From Halarsenatibacter sp964462585 (GTDB lineage Bacteria; Bacillota; Halanaerobiia; Halanaerobiales; Halarsenatibacteraceae): a DNA stretch of 39,127 nt. Location: contig CAYXAK010000007.1 in the NCBI GenBank assembly GCA_964462585.1, positions 1 to 39,127 of the forward strand. Reading direction: 5' to 3'. The translations under genes and the position numbers were made by a program. Positions within the stretch are counted from its first letter, which is position 1; every line of letters begins with the position of its first letter. Below, piece by piece: positions 23,511 to 32,635 of this stretch. The notes beneath the pieces are model-generated. The model saw only the letters and a list, made by a program, of their open reading frames with translations, had not been told where the DNA came from and searched no databases.

Positions 23511-24164
23511 ATGTGGAAGAAAATTAAATCCGATGTCAGGGCAATATTCGATCGTGATCCTGCTGTCAATAATATATTTGAAGCACTTCTGGCCTATTCC
23601 GGCCTCCATGCCATTATAATTCATCGCTTCAACCATAAGCTCTACAATCTGGGGCTGAGGACACTGCCCCGTCTTATCTCCCAGCTGGCAAGGTTTTTCA
23701 CCGGTATCGAAATCCATCCCGGTGCAGAGATCGGCCATGGTTTTTTTATAGATCACGGTATGGGTGTGGTCATAGGTGAAACTTCGAAAGTTGGGGATAA
23801 TGTGACATTATTCCAGGGTGTTACTCTGGGAGGTACGGGCAAGGAGAGCGGCAAAAGACACCCCACACTGGGAGATAACGTGGTGGTGGGAGCCGGTGCC
23901 AATATTCTCGGCTCGATAGAGATAGGAGATAATGTCAAGATAGGTGCAGGGGCGGTTGTGCTGAATGAAGTTCCGGATAATGCCACAGTTGTTGGCGTTC
24001 CGGGCAAGGTGGTGAGAAAGAACGGACGACGCATACACGCCGAGCTCGATCTAGAACACGGAGATCTCCCCGATCCCGTCGATAAGAGGATCAGGGAGCT
24101 GGAAAGAGAAGTTGAGGAGCTGCGTGAACTTGTAAAAAAAGATAGAGAGATGCAGATTTCCTGA
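23511..24164 (+). CDS. cysE: serine O-acetyltransferase
   Basis: CysE makes O-acetylserine, the committed step of cysteine synthesis. The start is ATG 23511 after GGGAGTGAG; GTG 23502 is in frame but too close to that site. The 217-residue product has the N-terminal helical part (IKSDVRAIFDRDPAVNNIFE) and the left-handed beta-helix of hexapeptide repeats (IEIHPGAEIGHGFFIDHGMG; VVIGETSKVGDNVTLFQGVT; LGGTGKESGKRHPTLGDNVV) with the catalytic His-containing HGMGVVIGE segment. The C-terminus has an extra Glu/Arg/Lys helix (ELEREVEELRELVKKDREMQ). It is the short Gram-positive form. Confidence 0.93.
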   Translation: MWKKIKSDVRAIFDRDPAVNNIFEALLAYSGLHAIIIHRFNHKLYNLGLRTLPRLISQLARFFTGIEIHPGAEIGHGFFIDHGMGVVIGETSKVGDNVTLFQGVTLGGTGKESGKRHPTLGDNVVVGAGANILGSIEIGDNVKIGAGAVVLNEVPDNATVVGVPGKVVRKNGRRIHAELDLEHGDLPDPVDKRIRELEREVEELRELVKKDREMQIS

Positions 24165-24173
24165 TATATATAC

Positions 24174-24202
24174 TTGACAGGTAAACTAAAGTATACTATA
24201 AT
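24174..24202 (+). promoter_or_regulatory. perfect consensus sigma-A promoter
   Basis: TTGACA (24174-24179), a 17-base spacer and TATAAT (24197-24202) match the consensus at all twelve positions with ideal spacing. It starts 10 bases after the cysE stop. No ORF follows before the terminator at 24274-24300, so it most likely drives a short RNA. Confidence 0.85.
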
Positions 24203-24208
24203 ACTAGT

Positions 24209-24300
24209 AAGTTAGAAATAAGAATTTTTACTGATAAATTTCCCCCCAACCCCTAACCTGATAACTCCTGCCGCCCCCCGTACAGGGGGGTATTTTTTTT
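24209..24300 (+). ncRNA. candidate small RNA with C-rich single-stranded region
   Basis: From an inferred start about seven bases after the -10 to the terminator U-tract, the transcript would be about 92 bases. The 5' part (24205-24232) can form a weak A/U-rich hairpin (AGTAA with TTACT). The middle holds a C-rich unpaired stretch, TCCCCCCAACCCCTAACC (24241-24258), able to pair with G-rich ribosome binding sites. The 3' end is a C6/G6 terminator stem. There is no convincing coding potential. C-rich loops of this sort are found in several Firmicute regulatory RNAs. It may instead be a leader attenuator for uvrB. Confidence 0.5.
24274..24300 (+). terminator. strong intrinsic terminator of the candidate small RNA
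   Basis: CCCCCC (24274-24279), loop GTACA and GGGGGG (24285-24290) followed by TATTTTTTTT (24291-24300). A second CCCCCC at 24242-24247 could compete for the G6 arm. Confidence 0.85.
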
Positions 24301-24315
24301 ATGTCATAAATGTTG

Positions 24316-24321
24316 TATAAT
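24316..24321 (+). promoter_or_regulatory. tentative -10 element for uvrB
   Basis: TATAAT lies 58 bases before the uvrB start, just after the terminator. There is no good -35 at 16-18 bases (the position falls in the U-tract). I saw no CGAAC-N4-GTTCG-type LexA box nearby. uvrB may use this element or read-through from the upstream consensus promoter. Confidence 0.35.
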
Positions 24322-24379
24322 GATATAGGCAAAGTGCGTATATCTAAAAAGAGACTGCTGCCAGGAGGAGTGTGATAGA

Positions 24380-26398
24380 ATGAGTCCGGATTTTAATCTG
24401 CAGGCCCCATATTCTCCCCGGGGTGATCAGCCCCAGGCCATAGAGCAGCTTGTAGAGGGGCTTGAGCGGGGACTGGAAAAGCAGACACTGCTGGGGGCAA
24501 CGGGTACGGGCAAGACCTACACCATGGCAGCAGTGGTGGAGAAGATAAACCGTCCCACACTGGTCATAGCTCACAATAAAACACTGGCCGCACAGCTGAC
24601 CAGCGAGTTCAAGGAATATTTTCCCGAGAATGCCGTGGAGTATTTTGTCAGCTATTATGATTACTATCAGCCCGAAGCCTATGTTCCGGAGACTGATACC
24701 TATATAGAAAAGGATACTTCTATAAATGAAGAGGTGGAGAAGCTCAGGCTTTCGGCCACAAGTTCGCTCTTTGAGCGCAGGGATGTGCTGATTGTGGCCA
24801 GCGTATCATGCATCTACGGCCTGGGTTCGCCCGAGGATTATCACGATATGTCCTGTGATCTCAGGCGCGGTGAGAAAAAGTCCCGGGAGGAGATAGTTCG
24901 TGAGCTATCACTGCTGCAGTACAGCCGCAACGATGTCGATGTATCCCGGGGTCATTTCCGGGTGCGGGGGGATGTGCTGGAGATATTCCCCGCCTACCGC
25001 GATATAGCGCTGAGGGTCGAGCTGTTCGGCGATGAGATAGACAGAATAACCGAGATAAATAAGGTCACAGGTGAAGTCAAAATAGAGCACAAACAATTTA
25101 CTGTATATCCGGCCAGCCACTTCGTCACACCGGAGGATAAGATCGAGCGGGCTCTGGATTCCATAAAAGCTGAGCTGCAGGAAAGGCTGCAGGAACTGCG
25201 GGAGGAGAATAAGCTGGTCGAGGCCCAGCGTCTGGAGCAGAGGACAAAATACGATCTGGAGATGCTGGAGCAGATGGGATTCTGTTCGGGCATAGAGAAC
25301 TACTCCCGCCATCTGCAGAATCGGCCTGCCGGTTCCCGACCGAACACTCTGCTCGACTATTTTCCCGATGATTTTCTGATCATCATTGATGAATCCCATA
25401 AAACCATACCTCAGATAGGTGGCATGTTTTCCGGTGACAGGTCCCGCAAGGAGAAGCTGGTGGATTACGGTTTCCGCCTGCCCTCGGCACTGGATAACCG
25501 TCCTCTCAACTTTGCCGAGTTCGAGGAGATGATAAATCAGGCTATCTTTGTCTCGGCCACACCGGGACCCTATGAGAGAGAGGAGAGCGGACAGATAGTG
25601 GAACAGATAATACGCCCTACCTATCTGCTCGATCCGGAGATCGATGTGCGCCCCACCGAAAATCAGATAGATGACCTCATGGAGGAGATAAGACGTGTGG
25701 TCGAAGAAGAGGGAGATCGGGTCCTGGTAACCACGCTGACAAAAATTATGGCCGAGGATCTAACGCAGTATCTCAGTGAGGCCGGACTGCAGGTCCGCTA
25801 CCTCCATTCGGATATAGATACCATAGAGAGATCGGAGATAATCCGAGATCTCAGGCTGGGTGAGTTCGATGTGCTTGTCGGCATTAACCTTCTGCGTGAG
25901 GGGCTAGATATACCCGAGGTGGCACTTGTGGCCATACTTGATGCCGATAAAGAGGGATATCTGCGCTCGGAGAGGGCCCTGATTCAGACCATAGGCCGGG
26001 CGGCCAGAAACCGTCAGGGACGCGTAATCATGTATGCGGATGAAGTCACCGATTCCATGCAGGGAGCAATAGATGAGACCCGCCGCCGGCGCCGGAAACA
26101 GCAGCGCTTTATCGAGGAAAATAATCTCGAACCCCGCACCATAGATAAACCGGTGCGCGATGTCCTGAGACCGATAGAGATGGTGCAGGAGGATGCCGGA
26201 GAATATAAAGCTGATGGAGAAGCAGGCGGTGATGATGGTGAGACTGCTGTTGAGGATCTCTCCCGCCAGGAGATAACAGACCGCATCATAGACCTGGAGG
26301 AGGAGATGGAGGAGGCAGCTGATAATCTGGAGTTCGAGATAGCCGCCCAGATAAGGGATGAGATAGAGGAGCTTGAGACTGAACTTGAGAATAGATAG
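24380..26398 (+). CDS. uvrB: excinuclease ABC subunit B
   Basis: UvrB is the helicase-like damage-verification subunit of nucleotide excision repair. AGGAGGAG precedes ATG 24380. The 672-residue product has Walker A GATGTGKT (residues 39-46), the beta-hairpin region YFVSYYDYYQPEAYVPETDT, FLIIIDESHKTIPQIGGMFS, helicase motifs GEFDVLVGINLLREGLDIPE and TIGRAARNRQGRVIMYADEV, and a C-terminal UVR motif (LEEEMEEAADNLEFEIAAQI) that binds UvrC. An acidic linker (residues ~605-630) is typical of this genome. It heads a contiguous uvrB-uvrA-uvrC group. Confidence 0.97.
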   Translation: MSPDFNLQAPYSPRGDQPQAIEQLVEGLERGLEKQTLLGATGTGKTYTMAAVVEKINRPTLVIAHNKTLAAQLTSEFKEYFPENAVEYFVSYYDYYQPEAYVPETDTYIEKDTSINEEVEKLRLSATSSLFERRDVLIVASVSCIYGLGSPEDYHDMSCDLRRGEKKSREEIVRELSLLQYSRNDVDVSRGHFRVRGDVLEIFPAYRDIALRVELFGDEIDRITEINKVTGEVKIEHKQFTVYPASHFVTPEDKIERALDSIKAELQERLQELREENKLVEAQRLEQRTKYDLEMLEQMGFCSGIENYSRHLQNRPAGSRPNTLLDYFPDDFLIIIDESHKTIPQIGGMFSGDRSRKEKLVDYGFRLPSALDNRPLNFAEFEEMINQAIFVSATPGPYEREESGQIVEQIIRPTYLLDPEIDVRPTENQIDDLMEEIRRVVEEEGDRVLVTTLTKIMAEDLTQYLSEAGLQVRYLHSDIDTIERSEIIRDLRLGEFDVLVGINLLREGLDIPEVALVAILDADKEGYLRSERALIQTIGRAARNRQGRVIMYADEVTDSMQGAIDETRRRRRKQQRFIEENNLEPRTIDKPVRDVLRPIEMVQEDAGEYKADGEAGGDDGETAVEDLSRQEITDRIIDLEEEMEEAADNLEFEIAAQIRDEIEELETELENR

Positions 26399-26429
26399 AT
26401 AAAACTACAAAATATTTTGAGGTGAAAGA

Positions 26430-29273
26430 ATGACCAGAGAGAGCATTTTCGTCAAGGGAGCAGCCGAAAACAATTTAAAGGAGATAGATGTTGAAATTCC
26501 GCGCAACAAACTGGTGGTGATCACCGGGCTCAGCGGATCGGGCAAATCTTCGCTGGCCTTTGACACCATCTATGCCGAAGGCCAGCGCCGTTATGTGGAA
26601 TCCCTCTCCTCCTATGCCCGCCAGTTTTTGGGCCAGATGGACAAACCAAAAGTCGATTATATAGAAGGGCTGTCACCGGCTATATCTATAGATCAGAAGT
26701 CCAGCAGCCAGAACCCGAGATCGACCGTGGGAACTGTCACGGAAATATACGACTATCTGCGCCTGCTCTATGCCCGGCTGGGCACACCGCACTGTCCCGA
26801 ATGCGGTCAGAGGATATCCTCCCAGACGGTCGATGAGATCGTCGATCAGGTCCTGGATAACCCCGCAGGGACCAGACTGCAGATACTGGCTCCCGTGGTC
26901 AAGGGGCGCAAGGGCAGGCACGAGAAGGTGCTGGCCCGGGCCCGACGGGACGGATTTGTCCGTGTCAGGGTAGACGGTGAGATAAGGATGCTGGAAGAGG
27001 AATTTAATCTGGATGAGAATAAAAAACACGATATAGAGATTGTGGTTGACAGGATAGCAATAAAGGAGAATGTGAGGGAGAGGCTGGCCGACTCCCTGGA
27101 GACCGGTCTCGAATACGGTGATGGGCTTGTCATGGTCGATTTTGTGGAGGGAGATATCCGCTCCTTCAGCGAGAAGTTTGCCTGTCCTGACTGTGAGATA
27201 AATCTGGAGGAGCTCTCACCGCGCATGTTCTCCTTCAACAGCCCCTACGGGGCCTGTGATAACTGTGATGGGCTGGGCATCAAAAAGGAGTTCGATCCCG
27301 AGCTTCTGCTCGACGAAGATAAGTCGATCTCCGAAGGCGGGATCATCCCCTGGGCCAGCTCGCGCAGCCGCTATTATCCCCAGCTGCTCGACGCCCTGGC
27401 CGAGGAATACGGCTTCTCTCAGGAGACTCCCATCGGGGAGCTGCCCGAAGAGATAGTGGAGGTACTTCTCTACGGGTCTGACCGCAAGCTCAGCTTTCCC
27501 TATACCAACAGATACGGCCGCACACGTCAGCATGAGACAAAATTCAAGGGCATTACCGGTTATCTGAGAGAACGTGTGGACAGATCTGATTCTCCCGGAT
27601 CACATAAAAGGCTGGAGAAGTTCATGAGCGAGCGCCCCTGTCAGAAATGCGGCGGCCAGAGATTGAAGCCCGTGGTTCTGGCCGTGACAGTGGGCGGTAA
27701 ATCGATAGCCGAATTCACCTCACTCACAATCGGTGAAGCCCTGGATTTTCTGGACGAAGTGGAGGAAGGTCTCGATGAGCGTTCACTGCGCATAGGTGAA
27801 GAGATTCTCAAGGAGATCCGCAGCCGTCTGGGTTTTATGCGCGATGTGGGGCTTGATTATCTCACACTGGAGAGGAGTGCTGCCACACTCTCCGGCGGTG
27901 AAGCCCAGAGGATAAGGCTGGCAACCCAGATTGGGTCCGGGCTTGTGGGAGTGATGTATATCCTCGATGAGCCCAGCATAGGCCTGCACCAGCGGGATAA
28001 AAACAGGCTGCTCGACACGCTGGAGAAAATCCGCGATCTGGGCAATACCGTGATAGTGGTGGAGCATGATGAAGAGACCATTAGAAAGGCCGATCATATC
28101 ATAGATTTAGGCCCCGGTGCCGGCAAGGAGGGGGGAGAGGTTGTCGTCAGCGGCCCCCTGGCTGAGATTGAAGAGAGCGAGGAGTCGATGACCGGAAAAT
28201 ATCTGCGGGGTGATAAGAAGATTCCCGTGCCCGAGCACCGGGAGGAGGGCACAGGTGAATATCTGACGATCAAGGGTGCCAGACAGCACAACCTCAAGGA
28301 TATAGACGTGAGGATTCCCCTGGGCACCTTTACCTGTATAACGGGTGTCTCCGGTTCCGGCAAGAGCACACTCATAAATTATACACTCAAACGCAAATTG
28401 ATGAAGGAGATGCACAGCTCGACACGTATGCCCGGAGATCACGATGAGATTGCCGGAATGGAAAATATAGATAAGGTGATAAATATCGATCAATCGCCGA
28501 TCGGCAGAACACCGCGATCAAACACAGCCACATATACCAAGGTATTCGACTATATCAGAAAATTATTTGCAGACACTCCGGAGGCCCGCCGCCGCGGTTA
28601 TGATAAGGGACGATTTAGCTTCAATGTCAAGGGCGGCCGCTGTGAAGCCTGCAGCGGCAACGGCATCAAGGAGATAGAGATGCACTTTCTGCCCGATGTT
28701 TACGTTCCCTGTGAGGTATGTGATGGCAGGCGCTATAACCGGGAGACGCTGGAGATCAAATACAGGGGTAAAACCATCGCTGATGTCCTGGATATGACAG
28801 TCGATGAAGCGCTGAAATTCTTTGAAAATGTCCCCCCGCTCCAGCGCCGTCTGCAGACACTGGCCGATGTGGGGCTGGGCTATATTCGCCTGGGCCAGCC
28901 GGCCACGACGCTGTCAGGCGGTGAGGCCCAGCGGGTCAAGATTTCCAAGGAACTGGGAAAACGCAGCACGGGCGATACACTCTATATGCTCGATGAACCC
29001 ACCACTGGTCTGCATTTTGACGATGTGAAAAAACTGCTCTCGGTCCTGCGCAGACTGCGCGAGGGCGGCAATACGGTCATAGTCATCGAGCACAATCTCG
29101 ATGTGGTTAAATCTGCCGATCATATCATCGATCTTGGTCCCGAGGGCGGCTATGAAGGTGGAGAGGTTATAGCAACCGGCCCCCCCGAGGAAGTGGCCGG
29201 AGTGAGAGAATCCTATACCGGCAGGTTCCTCAGTGATAAGCTGCCGGAGATAAAAAAGTCTGAGGCCAGCTGA
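26430..29273 (+). CDS. uvrA: excinuclease ABC subunit A
   Basis: UvrA is the damage-recognition ATPase. TTGAGGTGAAAGA precedes ATG 26430. The 947-residue protein has two ABC ATPase modules: Walker A GLSGSGKS (residues 33-40) and GVSGSGKS (~639-646), each paired with an ABC signature (TLSGGEAQRIRLA and TLSGGEAQRVKIS) and Walker B (MYILDEPSIGLHQRD and LYMLDEPTTGLHFDD). Zinc-binding cysteine clusters are visible (FACPDCEINLEE with GACDNCDGLG; CQKCGGQRLKP; RCEACSGNGIKE with PCEVCDGRRY). Length and architecture are normal. The 31-base gap to uvrB and 13-base gap to uvrC indicate one transcript. Confidence 0.97.
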   Translation: MTRESIFVKGAAENNLKEIDVEIPRNKLVVITGLSGSGKSSLAFDTIYAEGQRRYVESLSSYARQFLGQMDKPKVDYIEGLSPAISIDQKSSSQNPRSTVGTVTEIYDYLRLLYARLGTPHCPECGQRISSQTVDEIVDQVLDNPAGTRLQILAPVVKGRKGRHEKVLARARRDGFVRVRVDGEIRMLEEEFNLDENKKHDIEIVVDRIAIKENVRERLADSLETGLEYGDGLVMVDFVEGDIRSFSEKFACPDCEINLEELSPRMFSFNSPYGACDNCDGLGIKKEFDPELLLDEDKSISEGGIIPWASSRSRYYPQLLDALAEEYGFSQETPIGELPEEIVEVLLYGSDRKLSFPYTNRYGRTRQHETKFKGITGYLRERVDRSDSPGSHKRLEKFMSERPCQKCGGQRLKPVVLAVTVGGKSIAEFTSLTIGEALDFLDEVEEGLDERSLRIGEEILKEIRSRLGFMRDVGLDYLTLERSAATLSGGEAQRIRLATQIGSGLVGVMYILDEPSIGLHQRDKNRLLDTLEKIRDLGNTVIVVEHDEETIRKADHIIDLGPGAGKEGGEVVVSGPLAEIEESEESMTGKYLRGDKKIPVPEHREEGTGEYLTIKGARQHNLKDIDVRIPLGTFTCITGVSGSGKSTLINYTLKRKLMKEMHSSTRMPGDHDEIAGMENIDKVINIDQSPIGRTPRSNTATYTKVFDYIRKLFADTPEARRRGYDKGRFSFNVKGGRCEACSGNGIKEIEMHFLPDVYVPCEVCDGRRYNRETLEIKYRGKTIADVLDMTVDEALKFFENVPPLQRRLQTLADVGLGYIRLGQPATTLSGGEAQRVKISKELGKRSTGDTLYMLDEPTTGLHFDDVKKLLSVLRRLREGGNTVIVIEHNLDVVKSADHIIDLGPEGGYEGGEVIATGPPEEVAGVRESYTGRFLSDKLPEIKKSEAS

Positions 29274-29286
29274 GAGGTGAAAGACC

Positions 29287-31161
29287 ATGGCAACACCGTC
29301 TGCCGGCTCCAGCGGTGAAGATCCCGTTGAGGCAAAGCTCAAAGCCCAGCTTGATGAGGTGCCCGATCGTCCCGGTGTCTATATGATGAAAGATGGGACG
29401 GGAGAGGTCATCTATGTGGGTAAGGCCAAATCGCTGAAAAGCCGGCTGCGTTCATATTTCCAGAACAGCAACAACCGCTACAAGACGGAGATATTGATGA
29501 ACGATGTGGAGGATTTTGATTATCTGATCACGGATACCGAGGTAGAGGCCTATCTGCTGGAGGCCAATCTGATCAAAAAATACGGCCCCCGTTACAACAT
29601 CCAGCTCAAGGATGACAAGACCTACCCCTATATCAAGGTTACCGTGCAGGAGGACTTTCCCCGCATCATTAAAACCCGGCTGGTCAAAGATGACGGAGCC
29701 CGATACTTTGGTCCCTATGCCGATGCCGGGGCGGTCTACAGGGTGATGAATACGCTGAAAGATCTCTTCCAGCTCAGGCGCTGCAAGAAGGATATTATCG
29801 GGGGCAAAAAATGCGGTGATACCTGCCTCAACTATCATATCGATAAATGCCAGGGCCCCTGTACTGGTGAAATGAGCGGGGAAGAATACGGGGAGAAGAT
29901 CGAGAGCATCTGCAGTTATCTGGCCGGACACAAGGATGATCTCATAAACCAGGTGCGGGACAGGATGAAGGAGGCAGCGGAGAACAGAAATTTTGAGCGC
30001 GCTGCCGAATACCGCGATGGTCTCAAGGCTCTCAAGAAGCTGGCCCGTCAGCAGAAGGTGGCCTCCGGTCACAGCCACAACCTGGATGTGATTGCCCTGG
30101 CCCGGAGCCCGGAGGAGGATATGGCCTGTGCCCAGCTTCTTTTTGTGCGTAACGGGCGCATTGTGGGCCAGGATTATGTGCTCATCAGCGAGATAGCCGG
30201 TCGGGAGGAAGGACAGCTGCTCGGCTCCTTTCTGCAGAGATATTATGCCCGGACCGGGGATATACCCGGCGAGATTCTGCTCTCCTCCCTGCCTGAGGAG
30301 AAGGAGATCCTGGAGGCCGGCCTGAGCAGACAGAGTGAGGGCAGTGTTGGGTTGAAAAAGCCACTGCGGGGTGAGAAGAGAAGGCTTGTAGATATGGCAG
30401 CGGATAATGCCCGTCAGAACCTGGATAGAGCGGCCATCAAGAGGCGCTATCAGGAGGATCAAACAGCCCGTGAGCTCGATGAGCTGAGAAGCCGGCTCAA
30501 TCTGCAGGAATCTCCCTATCATATTGAGGGCTTCGATGTCTCCAACCTGAGAAGTGAGAACGCTGTTGCCTCCCTGGTGGTTTTTAAGGGGGGCAGCCCC
30601 AGCAAGAATATGTACCGGCGCTTCAAGATTAAGGATGTAGAAGGCCAGGATGATTACGCCATGATGCAGGAAGTGGTTGAACGCCGCTACACCAGGCTGC
30701 TGGAGGAGGAGAGGGAGCTGCCGGATCTGATACTAATCGATGGTGGCCGGGGCCAGCTCAATGCAGCCAGAGAAATTCTGCTGGCGCTGGGGCTGGAGGA
30801 TCTGAATATCATCTCTCTGGCCAAAGAAGAGGAGAAGGTCTTTCTGCCCGATAGAGACAGTCCCCTCATACTGCCCGCTGATTCCCCGGCATTAAAACTG
30901 CTGCAGCGTGTGCGCAATGAAGCTCACCGCTTTGCAGTCAACTATCATCGCAAACTGCGTTCACGCCGCCTCACCGAGAGCATGCTGGATCAGATTCCCG
31001 GTATTGGCTCCAGCCGCCGTAAAGCTCTGCTGCAGCACTTTGGCTCACTGGGCCGGATAAGAAACGCCACACCTTCCGAACTGTGCCAGGTTTCGGGCAT
31101 AAGCGACCGGCTTGCCGATCGCATCTACGATTATCTGCAGGAGCACACTCGCCAGGTTTAG
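29287..31161 (+). CDS. uvrC: excinuclease ABC subunit C
   Basis: UvrC makes both incisions around a lesion. GAGAGGTGAAAG precedes ATG 29287, giving 624 residues. The N-terminal GIY-YIG nuclease (PGVYMMKDGTGEVIYVGKAK, ~residues 28-47) makes the 3' cut. Four cysteines lie around residues 165-195 (RRCKKD, KKCGDTCLNYHIDKCQGPC), a common iron-sulfur-type cluster in UvrC. A UVR motif (NFERAAEYRDGLKALKKLAR) follows. The RNase H-like 5' nuclease has HIEGFDVSNLRSENAVASLV and LPDLILIDGGRGQLNAA. The C-terminus has helix-hairpin-helix motifs (LDQIPGIGSSRRKALLQHFG; ATPSELCQVSGISDRLADRI). It appears complete. Confidence 0.97.
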   Translation: MATPSAGSSGEDPVEAKLKAQLDEVPDRPGVYMMKDGTGEVIYVGKAKSLKSRLRSYFQNSNNRYKTEILMNDVEDFDYLITDTEVEAYLLEANLIKKYGPRYNIQLKDDKTYPYIKVTVQEDFPRIIKTRLVKDDGARYFGPYADAGAVYRVMNTLKDLFQLRRCKKDIIGGKKCGDTCLNYHIDKCQGPCTGEMSGEEYGEKIESICSYLAGHKDDLINQVRDRMKEAAENRNFERAAEYRDGLKALKKLARQQKVASGHSHNLDVIALARSPEEDMACAQLLFVRNGRIVGQDYVLISEIAGREEGQLLGSFLQRYYARTGDIPGEILLSSLPEEKEILEAGLSRQSEGSVGLKKPLRGEKRRLVDMAADNARQNLDRAAIKRRYQEDQTARELDELRSRLNLQESPYHIEGFDVSNLRSENAVASLVVFKGGSPSKNMYRRFKIKDVEGQDDYAMMQEVVERRYTRLLEEERELPDLILIDGGRGQLNAAREILLALGLEDLNIISLAKEEEKVFLPDRDSPLILPADSPALKLLQRVRNEAHRFAVNYHRKLRSRRLTESMLDQIPGIGSSRRKALLQHFGSLGRIRNATPSELCQVSGISDRLADRIYDYLQEHTRQV

Positions 31162-31299
31162 CCGGTCTTATCTCACCGGGCCTGTTAAATATGATTTAAA
31201 ATTATTAAATGGTACAGGCAGGATAATATCCTCAGGTATAGAATTAAGTTTATGGAACAGAAAATTTTAGATAAAATAAGATTGGGGGAGATATTTACC

Positions 31300-32526
31300 A
31301 TGAGCGAACTCAAACAGGTAGATGAAGAAATCCATAAGCTCCTGAATGAGGAAGAGCAGAGGCAGAAAAATAATATCGAGCTGATAGCTTCGGAAAACTT
31401 TGTCAGCGAAGCGGTCAAAGAAGCTGCCGGTTCCTGTCTGACCAACAAATACGCCGAGGGCTATCCAGACAACCGCTATTATGGCGGCTGTGAGGTTGTC
31501 GATGAGGTCGAAGATCTGGCCCGGGAGAGGGCCAAAGAGCTCTTCGATGCTGAACATGCCAATGTCCAGCCCCATTCGGGTTCACAGGCCAACCAGGCCG
31601 TTTATTTCTCCATACTCGATCCCGGTGATACCGTTCTGGCCATGGATCTGACCCACGGCGGCCATCTGACCCACGGAAGCCCGGTCAATCTCTCCGGCGA
31701 ATATTACGATGTTGTCCACTATGGTGTGGACAAAAACAATGAGGTCATCGATTATGATCAGGTCTCGATGCTGGCCGAAGAATACGATCCGGAGCTGATC
31801 ATAGCCGGAGCCAGCGCCTATCCCCGCATAATCAACTTCAAGAAATTCCGCCAGATAGCCGATGAGGTCGACGCCTACTTTATGGTCGATATGGCCCATA
31901 TCGCAGGTCTGGTGGCAGCGGGTCTCCATCCCAATCCGGTGGAAGAGGCAGATTTTGTCACCTCTACCACTCACAAGACACTGCGCGGGACCAGGGGAGG
32001 TCTCATACTCTGTCCGGAGGAACATGCCAAAAAGGTGGACAAGGCCATATTCCCCGGCATACAGGGCGGGCCTTTAATGCACATAATAGCTGCCAAAGCT
32101 GTGGGCTTCAAGGAGGCCCTCACAGAGGAGTTTCAGGAATATCAGGAGCAGATAGTTAAAAATGCCAGAGCCCTGGGCGAGAGCCTGCAGGAATACGGAA
32201 TGCGGCTCGTCTCGGGCGGTACCGACAACCATCTTCTGCTGGTCGATCTCACCAATATGGATATAACCGGCAAAGAGGCGGAGACAGCCCTGGATAAAGT
32301 TCTGATAACCGTCAACAAGAATACCATCCCCTTTGAAGAAAGAAGTCCGATGGTAACAAGCGGCATCAGGCTGGGAACTCCGGCTGTCACCACCAGGGGT
32401 ATGGAAGAGGACGATATGGAGACGATAGCAGAGCTCATATATGAGACGCTGAAGAGCTACGATAATGATCAGAGGCTCGCTGAGATCAGGGAGGATGTGC
32501 TTGAACTGACAGATAAATTTGCCTGA
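31300..32526 (+). CDS. glyA: serine hydroxymethyltransferase
   Basis: GlyA is the PLP enzyme that converts serine and tetrahydrofolate to glycine and methylene-tetrahydrofolate. The frame is open from 31252, but the start is ATG 31300 behind GGGGGAG, which gives the expected 408 residues. Signs are NNIELIASENFVSEAVKEAA, LTNKYAEGYPDNRYYGGCEV, VQPHSGSQANQAVYFSILDP, and the PLP-lysine segment TSTTHKTLRGTRGGLILC with Lys226. The C-terminus has MVTSGIRLGTPAVTTRGMEE. The 138-base gap from uvrC has no terminator or promoter I can defend. A strong terminator follows the gene. Confidence 0.96.
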   Translation: MSELKQVDEEIHKLLNEEEQRQKNNIELIASENFVSEAVKEAAGSCLTNKYAEGYPDNRYYGGCEVVDEVEDLARERAKELFDAEHANVQPHSGSQANQAVYFSILDPGDTVLAMDLTHGGHLTHGSPVNLSGEYYDVVHYGVDKNNEVIDYDQVSMLAEEYDPELIIAGASAYPRIINFKKFRQIADEVDAYFMVDMAHIAGLVAAGLHPNPVEEADFVTSTTHKTLRGTRGGLILCPEEHAKKVDKAIFPGIQGGPLMHIIAAKAVGFKEALTEEFQEYQEQIVKNARALGESLQEYGMRLVSGGTDNHLLLVDLTNMDITGKEAETALDKVLITVNKNTIPFEERSPMVTSGIRLGTPAVTTRGMEEDDMETIAELIYETLKSYDNDQRLAEIREDVLELTDKFA

Positions 32527-32554
32527 TCACTGATCACTCTCACCCTGTTTTCTG

Positions 32555-32580
32555 CACCCCCTCTGCGGGGGTGTTTTTTT
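32555..32580 (+). terminator. intrinsic terminator after glyA
   Basis: CACCCCC (32555-32561), loop TCTGC and GGGGGTG (32567-32573) form a perfect 7-bp stem followed by seven T residues (32574-32580). It lies 28 bases after the glyA stop. Confidence 0.9.
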
Positions 32581-32635
32581 CTTGGGGCAGGAAAATAGCT
32601 TCTGAGAGGGAAGTATGTAACAGGAGGATGACAAA

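Noticed and set aside
29452..30522. 356-residue open frame on the minus strand inside uvrC, and similar long minus-strand frames inside secA, glyA, flgI and ctpA
   Set aside because: They lie wholly within confidently assigned + strand genes, lack ribosome binding sites and domain motifs, and arise from the codon bias of the real genes.
31162..31299. Promoter or THF/glycine riboswitch upstream of glyA
   Set aside because: GATAAT and TATAGA elements occur but without a -35 at a proper distance, and no riboswitch core could be found.
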